This document shows positions 7,716 through 13,655 of a stretch of 13,655 bases of DNA, one piece after another (position 1 is the stretch's first letter; each line of letters starts with the position of its first letter). The DNA lies in assembly GCA_007125455.1 (NCBI GenBank), contig SLDE01000259.1:1-13655 (forward strand). The letters run 5' to 3'. The DNA comes from Ectothiorhodospiraceae bacterium (GTDB taxonomy: Bacteria > Pseudomonadota > Gammaproteobacteria > Thiohalomonadales > Thiohalomonadaceae). A model generated the notes under the pieces. The model made no database searches. It was given only the letters and a program-made list of their open reading frames with translations, and was not told the DNA's origin. Position numbers and translations under genes: made by a program.

Positions 7716-8417
7716 TTATTTGCCAGCAATGGACTGCAGGTGATCGAGGATGATGCGCATCAGCCGGTTGGCATCGATGAAGCGTCCCTCGTCATCCAGG
7801 ATGGCCTGCGCATCCTGTACCCAGGGACTGCCATCCAACTCATCGGCGCAGTTTTCGATCAGTGCCTCGGTGCTCAGGCGGGTGGCCTCCAGATGGAATT
7901 GTAAGCCGATCAGGCGATCCTGCCAGATAAAGCCCTGCTGGGCACAGGCGGCACTGGCACCGATGGATTGGGCCCCATCGGGCAGGCTAAAATGCTCGCC
8001 GTGCCAGTGCAGCGGTGTGATGCTCGGTGTCAGCCGCTGGCCAAGGTTGGAGTCGGCAAACTCGCGGTTCAACTCTAGCGGATACCAGCCGATCTCGCGT
8101 TGCGCCATCGCTGTCACCGTGGCACCCAGCGCCTCCGCCAGCAACTGCGCCCCCAGGCAGATCCCCAGGATCGGCTTGCCCGCCTCGATCGCCTGGTTTA
8201 CGAACCACTTCTCTGCCTTCAGCCAGACGTGCTCGGCCTCATCGTGGATGCTCATCGGTCCCCCCATGATCACCAGCAGGTCGAAGCGCTCCAGCGGCGG
8301 CAGGGGGTCACCGGCATAGAGGCGAGTTTGGGTCAGTTGGTGGCCGTGGGTGATGGCCCAGTTTTCGATGCTGCCCAGCCCTTCGAAGGGCACGTGTTGC
8401 AGGTAGTGGATATTCAT
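7716..8417 (-). CDS. Class I glutamine amidotransferase (GMP-synthase-type stand-alone domain)
   Basis: A 233-residue stand-alone type 1 glutamine amidotransferase, which hydrolyses glutamine or a gamma-glutamyl compound. The catalytic triad is visible: nucleophile C87 in GICLGAQLLAEALG, H175 and E177 in GLQFHLEAT. VIMGGPMSIHDE (49-60) supplies the usual oxyanion-side glycine loop. The REIGWYPLEL segment (107-116) is typical of the subgroup annotated as GMP synthase-like, to which E. coli YfeJ belongs. No synthetase domain is attached or adjacent, so the acceptor substrate is unknown. ATG 8417 has GGGAG (8423-8427) 5 nt ahead. It lies upstream of purB on the same strand, with a 101-bp gap containing a hairpin, so co-transcription is uncertain. 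It is divergent from the binding-protein gene. Confidence 0.9.
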   Translation of the reverse strand: MNIHYLQHVPFEGLGSIENWAITHGHQLTQTRLYAGDPLPPLERFDLLVIMGGPMSIHDEAEHVWLKAEKWFVNQAIEAGKPILGICLGAQLLAEALGATVTAMAQREIGWYPLELNREFADSNLGQRLTPSITPLHWHGEHFSLPDGAQSIGASAACAQQGFIWQDRLIGLQFHLEATRLSTEALIENCADELDGSPWVQDAQAILDDEGRFIDANRLMRIILDHLQSIAGK

Positions 8418-8502
8418 GCTGTCTCCCTATGCTGTTGGGTGATTCAAGCATTATCCACCGGGGCAGACAAGTGCATGGACTACAGCCGGGATGTTTTTCC
8501 AC

Positions 8503-8508
8503 TATAAT
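8503..8508 (+). promoter_or_regulatory. Candidate -10 box for the binding-protein/GGDEF-EAL operon
   Basis: A perfect TATAAT lies 89 bp upstream of the binding-protein start in the divergent region. The best -35 at an allowed distance (ACTACA at 8479-8484, 18-bp spacer) matches the consensus at only three of six positions, so the promoter may need an activator. The predicted leader would be about 80 nt. The reverse strand in the same place reads TATAGT, a weaker match. Confidence 0.4.
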
Positions 8509-8517
8509 GTTCTTGCC

Positions 8518-8552
8518 TTGGTGGCGCATCAGATTGATCCCAGCGGTGCCAA
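8518..8552 (+). promoter_or_regulatory. Imperfect inverted repeat in the leader of the signalling operon
   Basis: TTGGTGGCGC (8518-8527) faces GCGGTGCCAA (8543-8552) across 15 bases. As RNA the arms can form nine of ten pairs, including two G-U pairs, with one G-G mismatch. It begins just downstream of the candidate -10 box, so it could be an operator or a leader hairpin. No regulator is identifiable from the sequence. Confidence 0.35.
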
Positions 8553-8597
8553 AGGGTAGTCTAGTCAACCATTACCTATGTGCAGTGACCAATCTTC

Positions 8598-9524
8598 ATG
8601 CCACGACCTTTCAACCGCCTTTTGTTGCTGCTCTTGCTGAGCGTTGCCGCCGTAGCGCAAGCGGCTGAAGGTGAGCTGTTGGTGGGCTTTGCCCAGGACC
8701 ACCTGGCCAATGACTGGCGCCAGGCCCAGGTGCGGGTGCTGCAGCGTGAACTGGAGGGCGATGAGCGGATCCGTTTCATCTATACCGATGCCGGTGGCAG
8801 CACCGCGCGGCAGATCCGGGATATTGAGGATCTCATCCACCGTGGTGTCGATGTACTGGTCACCAGCCCGCGTGACAGTGTGGCAATGACCCCCGTCGTT
8901 CGTCAGGCCTATCAGCAGGGGATAGCGGTGATCCTGCTGACCCGTCAGATCGAGAGTGAGGATTACACCAGTTTCATCTCCCCCAATGATGCGGCCATTG
9001 CCCGTCAGGCAGCCCGCTACCTGGGCGAACACCTGGATGGTCAGGGCCGGGTGCTGATCCTGCAAGGGGTGCCCGGTGCCACCACCACCCAACAGCGCAC
9101 CGATGCCTTTATCGATACGCTGGCGCAGGAGTACCCACAGATGCAAATCGCTGGGATTCGGGTTGCCAACTACCTGCGCAATGAGGCGATACGGGCGATG
9201 GAAGAGGTCTATCGCGAAGGTTTGGCCTTTGATGCCATCTATGCCCAAAGCGACAGCATGGCCAGCGGTGCACGCCTGGCGATGCAGGTCCAAGGGATCG
9301 ATCCGGCCAGTGTGCCAACGGTGGGAATAGACTACATCGGCGAGGCCCGCGAGGCGATCCTCGCGGGTACCCAGTTGGCTAGCTTCACCTATCCCACCAG
9401 TGCCGAAGAAGCGGCGGAACTGATTATCCGACTCGCCGATGGTGAAGACATCCCAACCCACATGGAGGTGCCCTCTCAGCTGGTGGACATCGACAATATC
9501 CACGATGTCGAGCCCATCTTCTAG
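8598..9524 (+). CDS. Periplasmic ribose-type substrate-binding protein without transporter partners
   Basis: Type I periplasmic binding protein (Peripla_BP_4, RbsB/LuxP-like) of 308 residues. A Sec signal peptide (RLLLLLLLSVAAVAQA, cleavage near 22) exports it; there is no lipobox. Family marks: ELLVGFAQDHLANDWRQAQV at the first strand, AGGSTARQIRDIEDLI with HRGVDVLVTSPRD, VILLTRQI, DGQGRVLILQGVPG followed by QQRTDAF, DAIYAQSDSMASGARLAM, and VGIDYIGEAREAILAGTQLA. ATG 8598 is forced by an in-frame stop at 8586-8588; no good Shine-Dalgarno site is seen. No ABC permease or ATPase follows. Instead the stop is 5 nt from the start of a membrane GGDEF-EAL protein, suggesting a sensory role. The ligand is probably a sugar or similar small polar molecule, but this cannot be read from the sequence. 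Confidence 0.88.
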   Translation: MPRPFNRLLLLLLLSVAAVAQAAEGELLVGFAQDHLANDWRQAQVRVLQRELEGDERIRFIYTDAGGSTARQIRDIEDLIHRGVDVLVTSPRDSVAMTPVVRQAYQQGIAVILLTRQIESEDYTSFISPNDAAIARQAARYLGEHLDGQGRVLILQGVPGATTTQQRTDAFIDTLAQEYPQMQIAGIRVANYLRNEAIRAMEEVYREGLAFDAIYAQSDSMASGARLAMQVQGIDPASVPTVGIDYIGEAREAILAGTQLASFTYPTSAEEAAELIIRLADGEDIPTHMEVPSQLVDIDNIHDVEPIF

Positions 9525-9529
9525 CCGTG

Positions 9530-12500
9530 ATGAATCCGATACACTCCATTAAAGGCAAGCTGACCATTCTACTGGTCGGCACCATGGCGCTGATCCTGCT
9601 GCTGGCCACACTGTTGTTGGGCAATATGGTCTCGCGGCTTTACCAGGAAGAGGCCAGCCGCAACTTCGAGCGTGTCTTTGTTGAACTGGGCCTGCAGCTT
9701 CGTGATGCCGAGAGCACTCTGGCAGAGCAACTGCACCGGTTGAGCATGCGCGATGATGTGATCGCCAGCATTAACATGCTCGCCCGCTACTCCCGTGCCG
9801 ACGCCTACCAGCCGTTAATCTTCGATACCGAAAAGCGTATCCTGTTGGCCGAACTCAGCAAGGATGTGGAGGCTGGCAGTGCAGACGAGATTTTGGCGTA
9901 TGACGCCGAGGGCCAGTTGCTCGGTTTTGTGCGCCCCCTACTGAGCGGCCACCTGAGTTACGAGCAGAGCCGGGCACACTACCTGCTCAGCGATGATGCG
10001 GCGGTACAGCGCTGGCAGGAGCACCCCCTACCGGACGGGCTAAGCCGCCAACTGGGCCCGGCCCTGATGCAGGAACGCCAGCAGCGCTCCCTGCGCCTGG
10101 ATGAAAGTGGCCTGCAAATCCAGTCGAGTGTGCCGATCTTTCGCCACTATCCCGATGGCAGCCGAACCACCGTGGGCTATCTGGTTTCCCGTCGGGTACT
10201 GGATGAGCGCTTTGTGGAGCGTTTCTCGCTGCTCTCTGGGATCAGCAACACCCTGTTATTCAGCAGTGGCCTGCGCCTGGGCGAGCTGAGGATCGCGCAG
10301 GGTGAGTTGGCCGATGTGGTACAGATCAGTAACTTCGCCGGTAAACTGCCTTATACTCGCCTGGAATACCCGGATTATCACCTGGCTGCGCTGCGGATCC
10401 GCATGGACGACGGCGCCTATGCGCACTGGGTGGCGGCCATGCCCACCGAGTCACTACAACAGGCCATCGCGGATGCCCGACGCCTGATCCTGCTGATCCT
10501 GCTGCTGGTTGCCGCCACCATCCTGCCGCTGGCGCTGTGGCTAACCCACCGTATGGTCTCTCGACCACTACAGGCCCTGAACGAGGCGGCCGACACCCTT
10601 AAACGGGGTGATTACAACGTTCAACTGCCGGCGCATGGCAATGACGAGTTGGCCTCGCTCTCCAGCGCCTTCAACGATATGTCCAGTGCGATTCAGCAAC
10701 GTGAGAGCGAGCTACGGGACAGTCGCAGCCGCTACCAGACCCTGGTCGACACCCTGCCGCAGCGGATCTACTACAAGGACAAGGAGCTGCGTTATCTCTC
10801 CTGTAACAGTAGCTATGCCCGCGATTTGGGCCTGGAGCAGGAGCAGGTCATCGGCAAAAGTGATTTTGATCTCCTTCCCGAGGCGATCGCCCGCGAGATG
10901 CAGGTGAACGATAAGCGGGTAATGCAGGCACGGGAGATCGATGAGCAGGAGCAGTCCTATTCAGTCGGTGATGAGCAGCTCTTGATCCACTCGGTCAAGG
11001 TGCCGGTCTGTCACGACGATGGTAGCTGTGACGGTATCCTTTGTATCTTCTGGGATATTACCGAACATAAGCTGGCGGAAAACCGGCTGCGCCAGTCTGC
11101 CACGGTGTTTGAAAACACCGCCGATGGGGTGATCGTCACCGATCTTAATAGCCGTATCATCGCGGTGAATAAGGCCTTCTGCGAGATCAGTGGTTACAGC
11201 GAGGATGAGGCGCTGGGAAAAAAGACCTCTTTCCGACGCTCAGAACGCCAGGACACTGCCTTCTACGAGAGTATGTGGCGCTCGCTCAAGGCCAACGGAC
11301 GCTGGCAAGGAGAGATCTGGAACCGTCGCAAAAGCGGCGAGGTTTACCCCGAATGGATGACCATCAGCGTGGTGCGCGACAACAGCGGACGGGTCACCAA
11401 CTATGTGGCAGTCTTCTCTGACATCAGCCAGGTCAAGCGCTCCCAGATGCAGTTGGATCACATGGCCAACCATGATCCACTCACCGATCTGCCCAACCGC
11501 ACCCTGCTGGATGACCGACTCAAGCAGGCGATCAACCGCGCCGCCCGTCAGGGGACCGAGTTGGCGGTACTGTTTATCGACCTCGACCGCTTCAAGAATG
11601 TCAACGACACCCTGGGGCACCCCAGCGGCGACCAGGTCTTGCAAGAGGTGGCCCGACGGCTCAAGACGCTGCTGCGCGGGCACGATACCGTGGCCCGCCA
11701 GGGGGGGGATGAGTTTATCATCCTAATTGAGGACTTCTCCGAACCGGAGATCGCCGAGACGGTGGCGGATAAGGTGATCGAAGCGGTATCGCAACCCCTG
11801 CATATCCGTGACAAGGAGTTCTTTATCGGTGCCAGTATCGGGATCAGCATCTATCCTGAAGATGGCATCGACGCGGCCAGCCTGATCAAGCACGCCGATG
11901 CCGCGATGTACCGTGCCAAGGAGCATGGGCGTAATACCTGGCAATTCTACACCCGCGAGCTGACCGAACACGCCTCCGAGCGGCTACAGCTGGAGGCCGG
12001 ACTGCGCCGTGCCCTGGAACGAAAGGAGTTTGAGCTTTTTTATCAGCCCAAGGTGGATCTGCGTGATGGGCGCATCCTCGCCGCCGAGGCACTGCTGCGC
12101 TGGACCCATCCAGAACTGGGCTTTGTCCCGCCGGATAAGTTTATCTCCATCGCCGAGGACAATGGTCTGATCCTCCCTATCGGTGAGTGGGTGCTGCGTG
12201 ATGCCTGTCGCAGTACCGCGCAATGGGTACGCGACTATCCCGACTTTCAGCACATGGCGGTCAATATCTCCGGGGTGCAGATCCAGCGCGATGACATGGT
12301 GGCCCTCACGGAGGCGGTACTGCACGAGTACGGACTGGCGGCCTCGCAACTGCAGTTGGAGATCACCGAAAGTGTCCTTATGCAGTACCCCCAACGGGCC
12401 ACCGATGTCTTGGAAGGGCTGCGCGATCGTGGGATCTGCCTGGCGGTAGACGACTTCGGCACCGGCTACTCTTCGCTGAGCTACCTGAAAAAATTCCCCA

Positions 12501-12775
12501 TCCACACCCTCAAGATCGATCGTAGCTTTGTGCAGGACATCCCCCACGACAGCAACGATACCGCCATCACCCGCGCGATCATTGCGCTGGGCAAGAGCCT
12601 GCAACTGCGTATCGTCGCCGAGGGGGTGGAGACGGCAGAGCAGGGGCAGTTCCTGCAAGCCGAGGGCTGTGACTACGGCCAGGGCTATTTCTATAGCCGT
12701 CCGGTACCGGCTGCCGAGTTCGAACGTCTGCTCAAGGCAGGTCGCCTGCCCCTGGCGCCAGAACAGGAGTCATGA
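9530..12775 (+). CDS. Membrane GGDEF-EAL c-di-GMP enzyme with periplasmic sensor, HAMP and two PAS domains
   Basis: A 1081-residue bifunctional candidate for making and degrading c-di-GMP; residue numbers here count from GTG 9527. Order: membrane span 11-33, periplasmic region about 40-315 of unrecognised sequence, span 318-340, HAMP 341-392, PAS 398-515 (KSDFDLLP), PAS 523-640, GGDEF 645-810, EAL 820-1075. The GGDEF motif is intact (726-730) and the inhibitory site RGHD (717-720) is the correct five residues ahead. The EAL half has EALLRW (854-859), EITES (945-949), DDFGTGYSSL and AEGVET, so both halves look active. ATG 9530 is preferred, though GTG 9527 directly precedes it; neither has a good Shine-Dalgarno site, consistent with coupling to the binding-protein gene. 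The G-tract at 11701-11708 lies within the GGDEF codons. Confidence 0.95.
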   Translation: MNPIHSIKGKLTILLVGTMALILLLATLLLGNMVSRLYQEEASRNFERVFVELGLQLRDAESTLAEQLHRLSMRDDVIASINMLARYSRADAYQPLIFDTEKRILLAELSKDVEAGSADEILAYDAEGQLLGFVRPLLSGHLSYEQSRAHYLLSDDAAVQRWQEHPLPDGLSRQLGPALMQERQQRSLRLDESGLQIQSSVPIFRHYPDGSRTTVGYLVSRRVLDERFVERFSLLSGISNTLLFSSGLRLGELRIAQGELADVVQISNFAGKLPYTRLEYPDYHLAALRIRMDDGAYAHWVAAMPTESLQQAIADARRLILLILLLVAATILPLALWLTHRMVSRPLQALNEAADTLKRGDYNVQLPAHGNDELASLSSAFNDMSSAIQQRESELRDSRSRYQTLVDTLPQRIYYKDKELRYLSCNSSYARDLGLEQEQVIGKSDFDLLPEAIAREMQVNDKRVMQAREIDEQEQSYSVGDEQLLIHSVKVPVCHDDGSCDGILCIFWDITEHKLAENRLRQSATVFENTADGVIVTDLNSRIIAVNKAFCEISGYSEDEALGKKTSFRRSERQDTAFYESMWRSLKANGRWQGEIWNRRKSGEVYPEWMTISVVRDNSGRVTNYVAVFSDISQVKRSQMQLDHMANHDPLTDLPNRTLLDDRLKQAINRAARQGTELAVLFIDLDRFKNVNDTLGHPSGDQVLQEVARRLKTLLRGHDTVARQGGDEFIILIEDFSEPEIAETVADKVIEAVSQPLHIRDKEFFIGASIGISIYPEDGIDAASLIKHADAAMYRAKEHGRNTWQFYTRELTEHASERLQLEAGLRRALERKEFELFYQPKVDLRDGRILAAEALLRWTHPELGFVPPDKFISIAEDNGLILPIGEWVLRDACRSTAQWVRDYPDFQHMAVNISGVQIQRDDMVALTEAVLHEYGLAASQLQLEITESVLMQYPQRATDVLEGLRDRGICLAVDDFGTGYSSLSYLKKFPIHTLKIDRSFVQDIPHDSNDTAITRAIIALGKSLQLRIVAEGVETAEQGQFLQAEGCDYGQGYFYSRPVPAAEFERLLKAGRLPLAPEQES
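12765..12769 (+). promoter_or_regulatory. Ribosome binding site deciding the apbE-like start
   Basis: AGGAG lies inside the last codons of the GGDEF-EAL gene, 5 nt before ATG 12775 but only 2 nt before the tandem ATG 12772. The spacing favours ATG 12775. Confidence 0.6.
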
Positions 12776-13655
12776 TGCGTCGTTTTGTGTTGTTGCTGCT
12801 GTTGCCCCTGTTGGTCGCCTGTGGTGGTGCTCCCGAAGATGAACCCCTGCAAAGTGCACAGATCTTCGTGTTTGGCACCTTGGTGGATATCAGCGTCTGG
12901 GACGCGGAGGCGGAACAGCGTGAGCAGGCCCTGGCCACCATCACCCGCGACTTTCAGACCATGCACCGGGAGTGGCATCCGTGGAATCCCGGCCCTTTGG
13001 TCGAACTAAACCAGGCCCTGGCACGCGGGGAGGAGGGCGAGGTACCCGCCTCACTGATCCCACTGATCGGCCATGCAAGCGAGCTTTATCAACTCAGCGA
13101 TGGCTTGTTCAACCCGGCGATCGGTGGCCTGTTGAATCTGTGGGGCTTTCAGAGCAGCAGTCGTCCCGAAGGGCCGCCGCCGTCGCGTGAGGCGATCGCC
13201 GCCTGGCTGGAGCAGGCCCCAAGCATGATGGACCTGACCTTGTCAGGGAAGCGTCTGCGCAGCGACAATCCGGCGGTGCAACTGGACTTTGGTGCCTACG
13301 CCAAGGGCTATGCCGTGGATGTTGCCATCCAACGTCTGCGGGAACTGGGGATAGACAACGCCATCGTCAATGCCGGCGGTGATCTACGCGCCATCGGCAG
13401 CAAGTCGGGTACCCCCTGGCGGATCGGCATCCAGCACCCACAAGGCGAGCGTGAGCGCCTGTACGCCTGGCTGGATGTGGCGGACAACGAAGCGATCTTC
13501 ACCTCGGGGAATTATGAGCGCTATCGGGAGGATCAGGGGGTACGCTACTCCCATATCCTCGATCCGCGCAGCGGTATGCCGGTAGTCGGGGTGACCTCGG
13601 TGACGGTTATCCACCCGCACGACGGTGCGCTGGCGGACGCCGCCGCCACCGCGCT
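12775..13655 (+). CDS. apbE: ApbE-type FAD:protein FMN transferase lipoprotein (3' end cut by window)
   Basis: Periplasmic flavin transferase that attaches FMN from FAD to threonine or serine of target proteins such as RnfG/NqrC-type and FMN-bind domain proteins. The frame stays open to the window end, giving about 293 residues of a family usually near 340. The N-terminus is a lipoprotein signal (MRRFVLLLLLPLLVAC, lipobox LVAC at 13-16). Family motifs: FGTLVDISVWD near residue 31-41, FNPAIGGLLNLWGF, LDFGAYAKGYAVDVA, NAIVNAGGDLRAIG, FTSGNYERY, SHILDPRSGMPV and ADAAATAL at the very end, the last being the magnesium-binding region. ATG 12775 is chosen for spacing from AGGAG; ATG 12772 overlaps the upstream stop as ATGA. 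The flavinylated target is not in the window and may lie downstream. Confidence 0.93.
   Translation, partial: MRRFVLLLLLPLLVACGGAPEDEPLQSAQIFVFGTLVDISVWDAEAEQREQALATITRDFQTMHREWHPWNPGPLVELNQALARGEEGEVPASLIPLIGHASELYQLSDGLFNPAIGGLLNLWGFQSSSRPEGPPPSREAIAAWLEQAPSMMDLTLSGKRLRSDNPAVQLDFGAYAKGYAVDVAIQRLRELGIDNAIVNAGGDLRAIGSKSGTPWRIGIQHPQGERERLYAWLDVADNEAIFTSGNYERYREDQGVRYSHILDPRSGMPVVGVTSVTVIHPHDGALADAAATA

Noticed and set aside
8509..8597. c-di-GMP (GEMM) riboswitch ahead of the signalling operon
   Set aside because: The leader is about 80 nt and shows none of the conserved GEMM core sequence; only a simple imperfect hairpin is present.
8565..9503. Long minus-strand open frame of 312 codons
   Set aside because: It is antisense to the binding-protein gene, whose signal peptide and family motifs are clear, and its own translation matches no family pattern.
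11984..12658. Minus-strand open frame of 224 codons inside the EAL region
   Set aside because: It is antisense to intact EAL motifs and has no domain signal.
1..13655. CRISPR array, tRNA or rRNA gene, insertion sequence or prophage
   Set aside because: I saw no regularly spaced repeats, cloverleaf-like segments, transposase or phage protein motifs, or terminal inverted repeats with target duplications.

Overview
This window looks like chromosomal DNA of a gammaproteobacterium. The gene bodies are GC-rich (roughly 60% by eye). PurB matches the enterobacterial/pseudomonad type residue for residue around the active site, and a roxA/ycfD-type ribosomal oxygenase lies directly beside purB. I cannot name the species. 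No tRNA, rRNA, IS, phage gene or CRISPR array is visible.

Layout. (1) Bases 1-1581, plus strand: an Aer-like chemoreceptor (PAS, two membrane spans, HAMP, signalling domain) missing only its first codon or two. (2) 1582-1796: a gene-free stretch rich in short palindromes, between two convergent genes, probably a dispersed repeat. (3) 8417-1797, minus strand: class I glutamine amidotransferase, purB, roxA, a DUF7931-type PLD-like small protein, a short exported secretin-like protein, and an M61 aminopeptidase with a PDZ domain. purB-roxA (4 nt gap), then the PLD-like/secretin-like pair (GTGA overlap), look like one transcription unit. The M61 gene is separated by a 110-bp AT-rich gap and probably has its own promoter. 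(4) 8418-8597: a divergent control region with a perfect TATAAT and an imperfect inverted repeat. (5) 8598-13655, plus strand: a tightly packed three-gene unit. It encodes a periplasmic ribose-type binding protein without any ABC transporter partner, a 1081-residue membrane GGDEF-EAL protein with a large periplasmic region, HAMP and two PAS domains, and an ApbE-type FAD:protein FMN transferase lipoprotein that runs off the right edge.

The most interesting part is region 5. The arrangement suggests that the binding protein captures a small ligand in the periplasm and presents it to the membrane c-di-GMP enzyme, as NspS does for MbaA and LuxP for LuxQ. The stop-start spacing (5 nt, then a stop/start junction) implies co-translation, and the coupled ApbE lipoprotein hints at a link to periplasmic flavoproteins or redox state. 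The partner assignment is inference from gene order; the domain calls rest on motifs visible in the sequence.
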